NCBI RefSeq assembly: GCF_965262965.1
Contig: NZ_OZ253573.1
Location: forward strand, 2,418,001 to 2,482,000
DNA: 64,000 nucleotides
Direction: 5' to 3'
From: Poriferisodalis sp965262965
GTDB taxonomy: Bacteria > Actinomycetota > Acidimicrobiia > Acidimicrobiales > Poriferisodalaceae
The notes beneath the pieces are model-generated. The model was not told the origin of the DNA. It saw nothing but the letters and a program-made list of their open reading frames with translations, and ran no database searches. Shown here piece by piece: positions 44,782 through 53,048 of the stretch. Numbering within the stretch: the first letter of the stretch is position 1; every line of letters begins with the position of its first letter. The translations under genes were made by a program, and so were the position numbers.

Positions 44782-45171
44782 TCAGACCCTCCGTCGCTTC
44801 GGAGGGCGGCAGCCGTTGTGCGGCACTGGCGTCATGTCGCGGATGCCCTTGATTTCGATGCCGGAATTCTGAATGGAGCGAATCGCGGTCTCGCGGCCCG
44901 AGCCCGGACCCTTCACGTGCACATGCACACGCCGAACACCGTGCTCCATTGCCCGCTCGGAGGCCTGCTCGGCCGCCTGCTGCGCAGCGAACGGTGTTGA
45001 CTTGCGGGAGCCCTTGAACCCGGCATTGCCAGCCGAGGCCCATGACACCACGTTGCCCTGCAGGTCAGTGAACGTGACGATCGTGTTGTTGAACGAACTC
45101 TTGATGTGCGCCACGCCGTCGCCGACGTTCTTGCGTTCCTTGCGGCGCCCGCGACGGGCCGGCTGATTCAC
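44782..45171 (-). CDS. rpsK: 30S ribosomal protein S11
   Basis: Platform protein of the small subunit (129 residues): IKSSFNNTIVTFTDLQGNVV, then SWASAGNAGFKGSRKSTPFA and the C-terminal TPVPHNGCRPPKRRRV. Its start overlaps the rpsM stop by 4 bp. Confidence 0.97.
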   Translation of the reverse strand: MNQPARRGRRKERKNVGDGVAHIKSSFNNTIVTFTDLQGNVVSWASAGNAGFKGSRKSTPFAAQQAAEQASERAMEHGVRRVHVHVKGPGSGRETAIRSIQNSGIEIKGIRDMTPVPHNGCRPPKRRRV

Positions 45172-45545
45172 TTGCGCACCTTCTTCTTGCCCGCCACGGT
45201 CTTGCGCGGACCCTTGCGGGTGCGTGCGTTGGTGTGCGTCCGTTGGCCGCGCACGGGCAGCCCACGGCGGTGCCGGACACCCTGGTAGCAGCCGATCTCG
45301 ATCTTGCGCTTCACGTCCTGTGCCACGTCGCGGCGCAGGTCGCCCTCGACCGTGAGGTGGGCGTCGATATGGTTGCGGATGCGAGCCACCTCAGCGTCGG
45401 TTAGGTCGCGTACGCGGGTGCGCTCAGCGATGTTGAGGTCTTCGCAGACCTTCTGGCTGGCTGAGCGGCCGATGCCGTAGATGTATGTCAGCGCGATCTC
45501 GACGCGCTTCTCACGAGGTATGTCGACGCCGGCAATTCGAGCCAT
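45168..45545 (-). CDS. rpsM: 30S ribosomal protein S13
   Basis: Head protein of the small subunit (125 residues): MARIAGVDIPREKRVEIALT, the helix-two-turn-helix IGRSASQKVCEDLNI, and GVRHRRGLPVRGQRTHTNAR near the C-terminus. Confidence 0.97.
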   Translation of the reverse strand: MARIAGVDIPREKRVEIALTYIYGIGRSASQKVCEDLNIAERTRVRDLTDAEVARIRNHIDAHLTVEGDLRRDVAQDVKRKIEIGCYQGVRHRRGLPVRGQRTHTNARTRKGPRKTVAGKKKVRK

Positions 45546-45563
45546 CGATACGGGACTCCTGTC

Positions 45564-45677
45564 TCAGCCTTGCCGCTGCTTGTGCCGCGGGTTCGGGCAA
45601 ATGACGCGAATCCGTCCATGACGGCGGATGACGCGGCACTTGTCGCAGATTTTCTTTACGCTCGGACGTACTTTCAT
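45564..45677 (-). CDS. rpmJ: 50S ribosomal protein L36
   Basis: A 37-residue zinc-binding ribosomal protein: MKVRPSVKKICDKCRVIRR, then VICPNPRHKQRQG. The Zn ligands C-x2-C...C-x4-H are intact (the C+ form). infA, its usual upstream partner, is not present; only 82 bp separate it from adk. Confidence 0.95.
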   Translation of the reverse strand: MKVRPSVKKICDKCRVIRRHGRIRVICPNPRHKQRQG

Positions 45678-45759
45678 GGCTGGAAATTCTCCGGGCGTGA
45701 CGCTGAAGGCGAAGGGGCAAGGATACGGCCCGCGGTGCTGAGGACCAACGCTGTGATGC

Positions 45760-46317
45760 TCACGGTGCCGCCTCAACGGCAGCCACGATGCGCCCATGAA
45801 CGTCGGCGGGGGTGCCGAGGCCGTCGACGGTCACCAGAACGCCGCGATCGGCGAACAGCTTGCGCAACGGCGCCGTCTCCGCCTCATACAGCTCAAGCCG
45901 CCGGGCAATGGCCTCAGGAGTGTCGTCGGCACGCCCGCGTTCGAGCATCCGCTGTGTCACAACCTCGTCCGGCACGTCGAGATCGATCGCACGATCGACG
46001 GTCTCGGGGGCCAGCAGTGCGAACAGCCCGTTTGCCTGCGCCTCGGTGCGCGGAAAACCATCGAGCAGGACCCCGGCGCGGGCGTCCGGCTCTTCGAGGC
46101 GGTCGGCCACGATGCCCAGGATCAGCTCGTCGCCGACCAGCTCGCCGGCGTCCATGAGTTTCTCCGCAGCGCGGCCGAGCTCTGTGCCCGCAGCGACAGC
46201 GGCGCGCAGCATGTCGCCTGTCGAGATGTGGGCCACGCCGTAACGCTCGGTGAGCAGCTCGCACTGAGTGCCCTTGCCGGCGCCCTGCTTGCCCAAGATC
46301 ACAAGCCGTCGGGTCAT
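45760..46317 (-). CDS. adk: Adenylate kinase
   Basis: Interconverts ATP, AMP and ADP (185 residues). The P-loop is GKQGAGKGTQC, AMP-site STGDMLRAAVAAGTELG, LDGFPRTEAQA, and the arginines are in RRLELYEAETAPL. It has the short-LID form without the zinc lid. Its ATG overlaps the secY stop by ATGA. map and infA, commonly next, are missing. Confidence 0.96.
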   Translation of the reverse strand: MTRRLVILGKQGAGKGTQCELLTERYGVAHISTGDMLRAAVAAGTELGRAAEKLMDAGELVGDELILGIVADRLEEPDARAGVLLDGFPRTEAQANGLFALLAPETVDRAIDLDVPDEVVTQRMLERGRADDTPEAIARRLELYEAETAPLRKLFADRGVLVTVDGLGTPADVHGRIVAAVEAAP

Positions 46318-47645
46318 CAGGCGAGGAACCCTTCGTAGTTGCGCATGAGCAGCTGGCTGTCGACCTGCTTCATGGTCTCGAGCGCGACGCCGGACGCGAT
46401 CAGGATCGAAACGCCCCCGAAGCCGATCGCCGCTCCGGCGCCACCGGAGCCCAGCGCATCGAGGTCGCTCGTGAGCGACAGCAGCACGCTCGGCAGCAGT
46501 GCGACCAAGGCGATGAACAGCGCGCCCGGCAGCGTGATGCGATTCAGCACCTTGGTGAGATAGCGCTCGGTCTGCGGACCGGGCCGGATGCCGGGAATGA
46601 AGCCGCCCTGCTTGCGGATGTTGTCGGCCTGGCGAACCGGATCGAACGAGATAGCGGTGTAGAAGTAGGCGAACCCGACGATCAGACTGCCGAAGAACAA
46701 GATGTAGGCGATATTGTCGGGCTGGGTCAGGTAGTCGTCCACCGCAGTCTGCAACCATCCCCAGTTCGCCACGTTCGACAGCAGCACCGGCAGGAACAGG
46801 ATCGAGCTGGCGAAGATGACCGGGATCACACCCGACTGGTTGACCTTCAGCGGGATGTAGGTGTTCTGCCCGCCATAGAGCCGGCGACCGACCTGGCGGC
46901 GAGAGAACTGCACCGGGATCCGGCGCTGGCCCTGTTCGATGAAGATGATCGCCACCATCATCCCCGTGGCGACGATGACCGCCGCGGCGAGATACACCGT
47001 GCCCTGCACCGCGAGCAGCCGGGCCCCGTCGAAGGGGATCGTCGAGACGACCGAGGCGAAGATCAGAAGCGACATGCCGTTGCCGACGCCGCGCTGGCTG
47101 ATCAGCTCACCCATCCACATGAGCAGCGCGGTACCCGCCGTCAGCGACAGGATCACCAGCGCCACCCGGTTGAACGTGAAGTCGGGAATGACGATCACGC
47201 CGGCGGTGTTGCCCAGCGCGGTGCCCTGGCCCCGCCCGAAGATGAAGGTGATGCCCGTGGCCTGCACGAACGAAATGCCGAGTGTCAGGTAGCGGGTGTA
47301 CTGGGTCAGCTTGCGCTGGCCGACTGCACCCTGCTGCTGCAGCTGCTCGAATCGCGGGATAGCCACGGTGAGGATCTGAACGATGATCGACGCCGTGATG
47401 TACGGCATGATCCCGAGGGCGAAGATGGCGAAGTTGGTGAGCGCCCCGCCCGAGAACAGATTCAGCAGCGCCAGCACACCGCCCGTGGAGGAGGCCTGCT
47501 CGCGCAGCGAGACGATGGCATCGAAGTCGATGCCCGGCACCGGCACCTGTGAGCCCAGCCGGTACGCCGCAAGGATGAACAGCGTGAACATGATCTTCCG
47601 GCGAAGATCCTGAATCCGGAAGATATTGCGCATGTGGCCGAGCAC
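46317..47645 (-). CDS. secY: Protein translocase subunit SecY
   Basis: The central channel of the Sec translocon (442 residues, about ten membrane helices). GSQVPVPGIDF and the plug region FSGGALTNFAIFALGIMPYI follow the first helix. The cytosolic loops PVQFSRRQVGRRLYGGQNTY and VRQADNIRKQGGFIPGIRPG are diagnostic. The start is GTG 47645 with AGGGG upstream, or ATG 47633. Confidence 0.97.
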   Translation of the reverse strand: MLGHMRNIFRIQDLRRKIMFTLFILAAYRLGSQVPVPGIDFDAIVSLREQASSTGGVLALLNLFSGGALTNFAIFALGIMPYITASIIVQILTVAIPRFEQLQQQGAVGQRKLTQYTRYLTLGISFVQATGITFIFGRGQGTALGNTAGVIVIPDFTFNRVALVILSLTAGTALLMWMGELISQRGVGNGMSLLIFASVVSTIPFDGARLLAVQGTVYLAAAVIVATGMMVAIIFIEQGQRRIPVQFSRRQVGRRLYGGQNTYIPLKVNQSGVIPVIFASSILFLPVLLSNVANWGWLQTAVDDYLTQPDNIAYILFFGSLIVGFAYFYTAISFDPVRQADNIRKQGGFIPGIRPGPQTERYLTKVLNRITLPGALFIALVALLPSVLLSLTSDLDALGSGGAGAAIGFGGVSILIASGVALETMKQVDSQLLMRNYEGFLA

Positions 47646-47654
47646 GATGAGCCC

Positions 47655-48161
47655 CTAGCGATTGGTGTGCTGATTGCCCCGCGCCGGCGGTCGCGGACCG
47701 CCGAATGCGGGAGGCAGCATTTCGATGCTGCCCCCGGCCGCTTCGATGGCCTCACGAGCGGAAGTGGACACCGCGTGGGCCTTCAACGAGATCGCCCGGG
47801 TGATCTGCCCTCGGCCCAGCACCTTGACCATCGCGGGTCGAGAAGCCGAGCCCCGTGAGATGAGACCCTGAGCCTGCAGCGTTTCGGGCGTGACCTCGTC
47901 CAGACCTGACTCTTCGAGCGTGTCGAGATTCACCGGCTGGTATTCGACGCGAAACGGGTTCGTGAAGCCCTTGCTCTTGGGAACGCGGACCTGCAGCGGC
48001 AACTGACCGCCCTCGTACCAAACCGGCACGGTGCCACGGGCGCGCGAGCCTTTCGTGCCTCGGCCTGCGGTCTTTCCGCCTTTGCCGCCGACGCCGCGCG
48101 CGACGCGCTTGCGCTTACGGCGCGCGCCGGCTGGCGGAACCAGGTCATGCAGTCTCAGCAT
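47655..48161 (-). CDS. rplO: 50S ribosomal protein L15
   Basis: Large-subunit protein (168 residues): LRLHDLVPPAGARRKRKRVA and the Gly-rich GKGGKTAGRGTKGSRARG arm, with FEGGQ-like YEGGQLPLQVRVPKSKGF. The start at ATG 48161 overlaps the end of rpmD by 17 bp. Confidence 0.95.
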   Translation of the reverse strand: MLRLHDLVPPAGARRKRKRVARGVGGKGGKTAGRGTKGSRARGTVPVWYEGGQLPLQVRVPKSKGFTNPFRVEYQPVNLDTLEESGLDEVTPETLQAQGLISRGSASRPAMVKVLGRGQITRAISLKAHAVSTSAREAIEAAGGSIEMLPPAFGGPRPPARGNQHTNR

Positions 48162-48402
48162 CAGCGCTCCCCTGTTCGTCCGGAATTGGGTCAGACACGT
48201 GCTCAATAGTGATCGGCTCGACGGTGATCAGATGGTCGACCTTGCGGAGCATGCCTCGGATCTCGGGCCGATCCGCAAGGGTATGGCTGCGGCCGATGCG
48301 ACCGAGGCCGAGTGCCCGCAGCGCACCGCGCGCCTTCGGCTTGGCACCGATCGCCGACCGCACCTGGGTCACGACGATATGGCTCGTACGGTCCTCGCTC
48401 AT
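48145..48402 (-). CDS. rpmD: 50S ribosomal protein L30
   Basis: An 85-residue L30: HIVVTQVRSAIGAKPKARGA, then LRALGLGRIGRSHTLADRPE and GMLRKVDHLITVE. About 20 C-terminal residues extend past the usual end. It overlaps rpsE by ATGA. Confidence 0.93.
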   Translation of the reverse strand: MSEDRTSHIVVTQVRSAIGAKPKARGALRALGLGRIGRSHTLADRPEIRGMLRKVDHLITVEPITIEHVSDPIPDEQGSADAETA

Positions 48403-49076
48403 GACGAGGCTCCAGCAGGCGCCTCGCTCAGCTTGCGAATGCGCTCGGATTCGTTGTAGGCGGCCAGCAGGCCAGCGGGGATGCACTCCTGTGCGGACAG
48501 CCCGCGCAGCTTCGCAACCTCGTCGGGCCGCTTCAGCGCGGCGAGGCCGGCGATGGTGGCCCGTGCCACATTGATGTGGTTGGACGATCCGAGCGACTTG
48601 GCCAGCACGTCGCTGATACCAGCCTCTTCGAGGATGGCCCGCGCTGCGCCGCCGGCGATGACACCGGTGCCCGGCGCCGCGGGCTTCAGCAGCACCTTGC
48701 CCGCACCCATGACGCCGAGGACGGGATGAATGATGGTCGACCCCGCGAGCGGCACGTTGAAGAGGCTCTTGCGGGCCTCTTCGGTGCCCTTCTGGATGGC
48801 GAGCGGGACTTCTTTGGCCTTGCCGTAGCCGAGACCCACCCGGCCGGCGCCGTCGCCGATGACCACGAGTGCCGAGAACGAGAACCGTCGGCCGCCTTTG
48901 ACGACCTTGGCGACCCGGTTGATGTCGATGACCCGAGATTCCCGCAGCCCGTCATCGCCGCTGTTACGCGGGTTTTCGAACTGCCGGTCGCGGCCGCGGC
49001 GCGGGCCGCCGCGGGCGCCGCGTTCGCCGCGCTCTCGTTCGCCGCGAGGCGCCGCTGAGGTCTGTTCTTCTGCCAC
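48399..49076 (-). CDS. rpsE: 30S ribosomal protein S5
   Basis: Decoding-fidelity protein (225 residues): RVAKVVKGGRRFSFSALVVI, GDGAGRVGLGYGKAKEVPLA, and RAILEEAGISDVLAKSLGSS. The ~50-residue N-terminal extension is rich in Arg, Gly and Glu, common in actinobacteria. Confidence 0.96.
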   Translation of the reverse strand: MAEEQTSAAPRGERERGERGARGGPRRGRDRQFENPRNSGDDGLRESRVIDINRVAKVVKGGRRFSFSALVVIGDGAGRVGLGYGKAKEVPLAIQKGTEEARKSLFNVPLAGSTIIHPVLGVMGAGKVLLKPAAPGTGVIAGGAARAILEEAGISDVLAKSLGSSNHINVARATIAGLAALKRPDEVAKLRGLSAQECIPAGLLAAYNESERIRKLSEAPAGASS

Positions 49077-49102
49077 TCGTGCTCCTACTGACCCGCTCGG
49101 GA

Positions 49103-49462
49103 TCAGAACTTCAAGCCGCCCTCCCGGGCGGCATCTGCGAGGGCCGCGACGCGGCCGTGATACCGGTTGCCGCCACGGTCGAAGACCACGGCGGTGACGC
49201 CTGCTTGGTGTGCCCGCTCAGCAATGAGCCGGCCGATCTCAGCCGCAGCGGTGATATTTCCGCCACCGTCAGCTGCGACGCCGGCTTCGCCCGTCGAGGC
49301 GGAGGCCAGCGTGTGGCCGGCGGTGTCGTCGATCACCTGCACGCTCATGTGGCGATTCGAGCGGAACACGCTCAAACGCGGGCGCTCTGCGGTGCCTGAC
49401 ACCTTCTTGCGCACGCGAATGCGTCGTCGATCGCGCCCCGCAGTCCTGCTCGCGGTGCTCAC
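49103..49462 (-). CDS. rplR: 50S ribosomal protein L18
   Basis: 5S rRNA-binding protein (119 residues): RRRIRVRKKVSGTAERPRLS, VFRSNRHMSVQVIDD and FDRGGNRYHGRVAALADAAR. The start is GTG 49462, where the family begins; the frame to 49591 is spurious. Confidence 0.95.
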   Translation of the reverse strand: MSTASRTAGRDRRRIRVRKKVSGTAERPRLSVFRSNRHMSVQVIDDTAGHTLASASTGEAGVAADGGGNITAAAEIGRLIAERAHQAGVTAVVFDRGGNRYHGRVAALADAAREGGLKF

Positions 49463-49484
49463 GTTGCTGCCTTTGCGTCCGGGT

Positions 49485-50054
49485 TCACTTTGCGGCCTTT
49501 CCGGCCTTGCGCAGCACGCGCTCGCCGATGTAGCGGATGCCCTTGCCCTTGTACGGCTCGGGCTTGCGCAACGCCCGGATGTTGGCCGCAACCTGGCCGA
49601 CGAGCTGCTTGTCGATGCCCTTGACGATGATCGAGGTCTGGTTCGGCACCTCGAAGCTGATGCCCTCCGGAGCGCTCACTGGCACCGTGTGACTGAATCC
49701 CAGCGACAGTTCGAGCGCCGAGGGACCCTGAGCTGCGGCGCGATAGCCGACGCCGACGATCTGCAGCTCCTTGCTGTATCCCTGCGACACCCCTTGGACC
49801 ATGTTGGCGACGAGGGCGCGGCTGAGCCCGTGCAGCGAACGCTGGCTGCGACTGTCGTCCGTGCGCTCGACGGTGGCCGCGCCATCGTCGACGCGCACCG
49901 TGATGCCTGCCGCAAGCTCGCGTCGCAGCTCGCCCCCCGGTCCGGTAACGGTCACACCCTGACCGGACGCCGGCCCAATGTCGGACGCGAACGGCGCCGC
50001 GGTAACCGTGACACCTTCGGGAATCGTGATGGGCGTCATGCCGACGCGTGACAT
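49485..50054 (-). CDS. rplF: 50S ribosomal protein L6
   Basis: Two-domain L6 (189 residues): MSRVGMTPITIPEGV, LHGLSRALVANMVQGVSQGY, and the C-terminal KPEPYKGKGIRYIGE. It lies near the sarcin-ricin loop in the ribosome. Confidence 0.96.
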   Translation of the reverse strand: MSRVGMTPITIPEGVTVTAAPFASDIGPASGQGVTVTGPGGELRRELAAGITVRVDDGAATVERTDDSRSQRSLHGLSRALVANMVQGVSQGYSKELQIVGVGYRAAAQGPSALELSLGFSHTVPVSAPEGISFEVPNQTSIIVKGIDKQLVGQVAANIRALRKPEPYKGKGIRYIGERVLRKAGKAAK

Positions 50055-50063
50055 CGTCGCCTC

Positions 50064-50468
50064 CTACCAGACGTAACAGAGGACCTCGCCGCCAACGCGA
50101 TTGCGGCGAGCCTCACGGTCAGTCATCAGGCCCCGGCTCGTGGACAGCACGGCAATGCCGAGACCGCCGAGAACTCGAGGCACCATGTCGGATTTGGTGT
50201 ACACCCGCAGGCCGGGCTTGGAGACTCGCTCGAGCCCGGAGATCGTTCGATCTCGATCGGGGGTGTACTTCAGGCTGATGGTGAGCAGCGGAGCGGGACG
50301 CCCTTCCACGTCGTCCACCTTGAAGTCATGCACGTAGCCCTCGCGCTTGAGGATCGCCGCGAGGCGCTCCTTCTGCCGCGAGGACGGCATGGCAACCTCG
50401 TCCTTGAACACCATGTTCGCGTTGCGGATGCGGGTGAGCATGTCCGCAATGGGGTCGGTCATCGACAT
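50064..50468 (-). CDS. rpsH: 30S ribosomal protein S8
   Basis: 16S rRNA central-domain binder (134 residues): DPIADMLTRIRNANMVFKDE, SSRQKERLAAILKREGYVHD, and the C-terminal GGLGIAVLSTSRGLMTDREA. Confidence 0.97.
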   Translation of the reverse strand: MSMTDPIADMLTRIRNANMVFKDEVAMPSSRQKERLAAILKREGYVHDFKVDDVEGRPAPLLTISLKYTPDRDRTISGLERVSKPGLRVYTKSDMVPRVLGGLGIAVLSTSRGLMTDREARRNRVGGEVLCYVW

Positions 50469-50481
50469 GTGCGCACCTCGA

Positions 50482-50667
50482 TCACCAGCTGGCCTTCGTC
50501 ACGCCGGGCACTTCGCCGGCATGGACCATCTGTCGCAAACACACCCGACACAGCCCGAACTTGCGGTACACCGACCGCGGTCGGCCGCAGACGCGGCACC
50601 GCGTGTAGGCGCGCACCTTGAACTTGGGGGTGCGCTGCTGTTTGTTGACGAGTGCTTTTTTGGCCAT
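50482..50667 (-). CDS. rpsN: 30S ribosomal protein S14 type Z
   Basis: The 61-residue zinc form of S14: AKKALVNKQQRTPKFKVRAY, then CRVCGRPRSVYRKFGLCRVC with four Zn-binding Cys. Its start overlaps the rplE stop (TGATG). Confidence 0.96.
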   Translation of the reverse strand: MAKKALVNKQQRTPKFKVRAYTRCRVCGRPRSVYRKFGLCRVCLRQMVHAGEVPGVTKASW

Positions 50668-51254
50668 CAGTTCTGCCCCTGTCGGAATGGGAATCCAAGT
50701 GCGGTGAGCAAGGCACGCCCACCCTCGTCGTCGGTAGCCGACGTCACGAGGGTGATGTCCATGCCTCGGATCTGGTTGACGCTGTCATAGTCGATCTCCG
50801 GGAAAACCAGCTGTTCGGTGATCCCGAACGTGTAGTTGCCGTGCCCGTCGAAGCTGCGCGGCCCGAGCCCACGGAAGTCCCGGATGCGCGGGATCGCCAG
50901 CGTCACGAGACGGTCGTAGAACTCCCACATGCGGTCCTGGCGCAGCGTGACGCGGGCGCCAATGGCATTGCCTTCGCGCAGCTTGAAGCCTGCGATGGAG
51001 CGCTTGGCGCGGGTGATCGCGGGACGCTGGCCGCAGATGCGGCTCAGGTCCTCGACCGCGCCCTCGAGCATTGCCCGATTGGTCAGCGCTGCGCCCACGC
51101 CCACGTTCACGCTGATCTTGGTGAGCTTGGGCACCTGCATGATGTTGGGGAGGCCCAGTTGCGTCTGCAGCTGCGCGCGCAGCGTGTCGCGGTACAGAGC
51201 CTTCATTCGTGGCTCGACGTGTGAATCAACGTCTGGCGCATCGGTGACGCTCAT
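50667..51254 (-). CDS. rplE: 50S ribosomal protein L5
   Basis: 5S rRNA and P-site-tRNA contacting protein (195 residues): IMQVPKLTKISVNVGVGAAL, RICGQRPAITRAKRSIAGFK, and GLGPRSFDGHGNYTFGITEQ. ATG 51254 overlaps the rplX stop by ATGA; the frame to 51602 is spurious. Confidence 0.96.
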   Translation of the reverse strand: MSVTDAPDVDSHVEPRMKALYRDTLRAQLQTQLGLPNIMQVPKLTKISVNVGVGAALTNRAMLEGAVEDLSRICGQRPAITRAKRSIAGFKLREGNAIGARVTLRQDRMWEFYDRLVTLAIPRIRDFRGLGPRSFDGHGNYTFGITEQLVFPEIDYDSVNQIRGMDITLVTSATDDEGGRALLTALGFPFRQGQN

Positions 51255-51592
51255 GGCAGCTCCTCCCCCGACACTCGGTGGTAACGCACCTTGCGGTCGC
51301 CCTCGAAACGAAAGCCGACACGGCCGGGCTGTCCCGTCCGGGGGCACACGACCGCGACATTTGAGACGTCGACCGGCAGGAGGTAGTCGATGATCTGCCC
51401 ATCTTGGTTCTGTTGCGTGGGCCGCTGGTGCTTGTGACCCACGTTCACACCTTCGACGGTGAGGCGGCGTCGCTGGGGGTCCACCGACACCACTTCGCCC
51501 TCCTTGCCCTTGTCGGGCCCGGAGTTCACGCGGACGGTGTCGCCCTTGCGAACCTTGAGTCGCGGAAGCTGATGACGCTGACGTCGGCTCAC
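51251..51592 (-). CDS. rplX: 50S ribosomal protein L24
   Basis: Assembly-initiator protein (113 residues) with a KOW motif: LKVRKGDTVRVNSGPDKGKE, GEVVSVDPQRRRLTVEGVNV. The start is GTG 51592 (VSRRQRHQLP), 11 bp before the end of rplN. Confidence 0.93.
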   Translation of the reverse strand: MSRRQRHQLPRLKVRKGDTVRVNSGPDKGKEGEVVSVDPQRRRLTVEGVNVGHKHQRPTQQNQDGQIIDYLLPVDVSNVAVVCPRTGQPGRVGFRFEGDRKVRYHRVSGEELP

Positions 51593-51602
51593 AGCACACC
51601 AA

Positions 51603-51971
51603 TCACAGAACTTCAGGAGCCAGCGACACGATGCGCATGAAGCGCTTGTCGCGCAGCTCGCGTCCCACAGGACCGAAGATGCGCGTGCCGCGCGGCTGGC
51701 GGTTGTTGTCAACGAGCACTGCTGCGTTCTCGTCGAAACGGATGTAGCTGCCGTCGGGCCGGCGGCGCTCCTTGCGCGTGCGGACCACGACGCAGCGGAC
51801 CACTTCGCCCTTGCGCACGGCGGCACCGGGGATGGCGTCCTTCACGGTCGCGATGAAGACGTCGCCGATCGACGCGTAGCGCCGGCCCGTGCCCCCCAGC
51901 ACCCGAATGCACAGCACCTCTCGCGCGCCGGAGTTGTCGGCGATCTTGAGCCTGCTCTCTTGCTGGATCAT
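51603..51971 (-). CDS. rplN: 50S ribosomal protein L14
   Basis: Subunit-interface protein (122 residues): MIQQESRLKIADNSGAREVL, IRVLGGTGRRYASIGDVFIA, and FGPVGRELRDKRFMRIVSLA. Overlaps rpsQ by ATGA. Confidence 0.97.
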   Translation of the reverse strand: MIQQESRLKIADNSGAREVLCIRVLGGTGRRYASIGDVFIATVKDAIPGAAVRKGEVVRCVVVRTRKERRRPDGSYIRFDENAAVLVDNNRQPRGTRIFGPVGRELRDKRFMRIVSLAPEVL

Positions 51972-52270
51972 CGGGCCCTCTCGACAATCTCGATCAGGCG
52001 CCAACGCTTGGTCTTCGAAATCGGCCGGGTCTCCATGACACGCACCCGGTCGCCGGGCCGGGCATCGGAAGCCGCGTCGTGGGCGTAGAGCTTCTTGGTG
52101 CGCTGCACCGTCTTGAAGTAGCGGGGATGCCGCACACGTTCGGTCACCGAAACCACGGCGGTCTTGTCCATCGCGACCGAGGTCACGATGCCCTCGCGCA
52201 CCTTGCGCCGGTTGCGCTGCGCTGCACCTGATTCGTTCGACTCGTCGGTGTTGGCGGTCTCGGTGCTCAT
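51968..52270 (-). CDS. rpsQ: 30S ribosomal protein S17
   Basis: An OB-fold protein (100 residues): RREGIV-type KVREGIVTSVAMDKTAVVSV, RHPRYFKTVQRTKKLYAHD and GDRVRVMETRPISKTKRWRL. About 20 acidic and polar residues precede the usual start. Confidence 0.96.
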   Translation of the reverse strand: MSTETANTDESNESGAAQRNRRKVREGIVTSVAMDKTAVVSVTERVRHPRYFKTVQRTKKLYAHDAASDARPGDRVRVMETRPISKTKRWRLIEIVERAR

Positions 52271-52632
52271 GATGCGACTCCTGTGTCGGCCAACCCAGCG
52301 GCTGAGCCCTGCGAAGCGCCAGCCAGCCCAGCGGCTGAGCCCTGCGAAGCGCCAGCCAGCCCAGCGGCTGAGCCCTGCGAAGCGCCAGCCAACATCTCTG
52401 CGGCCGCGCCCTGCGAAGCGCCAGCCAACATCTCTGCGGCCGCGATCTCGCGCTCGCGAAGCACCGTGAGGATCCGGGCGACATCGCGCTTGGTGGCTGT
52501 CATCTGTGCCGAGCTGTCGAGCTCGCCGGTGGCGAACGAAAAGCGGAGGTTGAACATCTCTCGCTTGGCGCTGGCCAGCTCGTCGAGCAGCTGGTCGTCA
52601 GACAGCCCGCGCAGAGTTGCGGCTGTGGCCAT
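52267..52632 (-). CDS. rpmC: 50S ribosomal protein L29 with a tandem-repeat tail
   Basis: The L29 core occupies residues ~1-62: LRGLSDDQLLDELASAKREM, FNLRFSFATGELD and KRDVARILTVLRERE. L29 is usually 60-80 residues; this one is 121 because of a C-terminal tail of two AGASQG-AAAEML dodecapeptides and three AGASQGSAAGL undecapeptides. L29 lies at the peptide exit tunnel and contacts SRP and trigger factor (established), so a flexible Ala/Gly tail there is odd. It overlaps rpsQ by ATGA. Confidence 0.95.
   Translation of the reverse strand: MATAATLRGLSDDQLLDELASAKREMFNLRFSFATGELDSSAQMTATKRDVARILTVLREREIAAAEMLAGASQGAAAEMLAGASQGSAAGLAGASQGSAAGLAGASQGSAAGLADTGVAS
52290..52444. repeat. 33/36-bp tandem repeats in the 3' part of rpmC
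   Basis: Units start at 52290, 52323, 52356 (33 bp each), 52389 (36 bp) and 52425 (partial). Two related unit types alternate in blocks, so at least two duplication events occurred. All periods keep the frame. Confidence 0.95.
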
Positions 52633-53048
52633 CAGATGGCCTCCTCACGTGAGATCACCCGCGCACGAATGGGCAGCTTCTGGATGGCGCGGGACATGGC
52701 AGCTCGAGCCAGTTCGTTGCTGACGCCGCCCAGCTCGAACATGACTCGGCCTGGCTTCACCACGGCGACCCACTTCTCGGGGTTGCCCTTGCCTGAGCCC
52801 ATGCGAGTCTCCGCGGGCTTCGCGGTGACCGGCTTGTCCGGGAAGATGTTGATCCACACCTTGCCGCCACGCTTGACGTGGCGGGTCATCGCAATTCGTG
52901 CGGCTTCGATCTGGCGGGCGGTGATCCAGCCAGGCTCGAGCGCCTGGATTCCGAAATCGCCGAAGTTCACCGACGTGCCGCCCTTGGTGCGACCCTTTGT
53001 GCGGCCGCGGTGCTGCTTGCGGTGCTTCACCTTGCGGGGCATCAGCAT
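52632..53048 (-). CDS. rplP: 50S ribosomal protein L16
   Basis: A-site tRNA region protein (138 residues): MPRKVKHRKQHRGRTKG, then FGIQALEPGWITARQIEAAR, and RMGSGKGNPEKWVAVVKPGR. The start is ATG 53048, or the Met at 53042 where the family begins. Confidence 0.97.
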   Translation of the reverse strand: MLMPRKVKHRKQHRGRTKGRTKGGTSVNFGDFGIQALEPGWITARQIEAARIAMTRHVKRGGKVWINIFPDKPVTAKPAETRMGSGKGNPEKWVAVVKPGRVMFELGGVSNELARAAMSRAIQKLPIRARVISREEAI

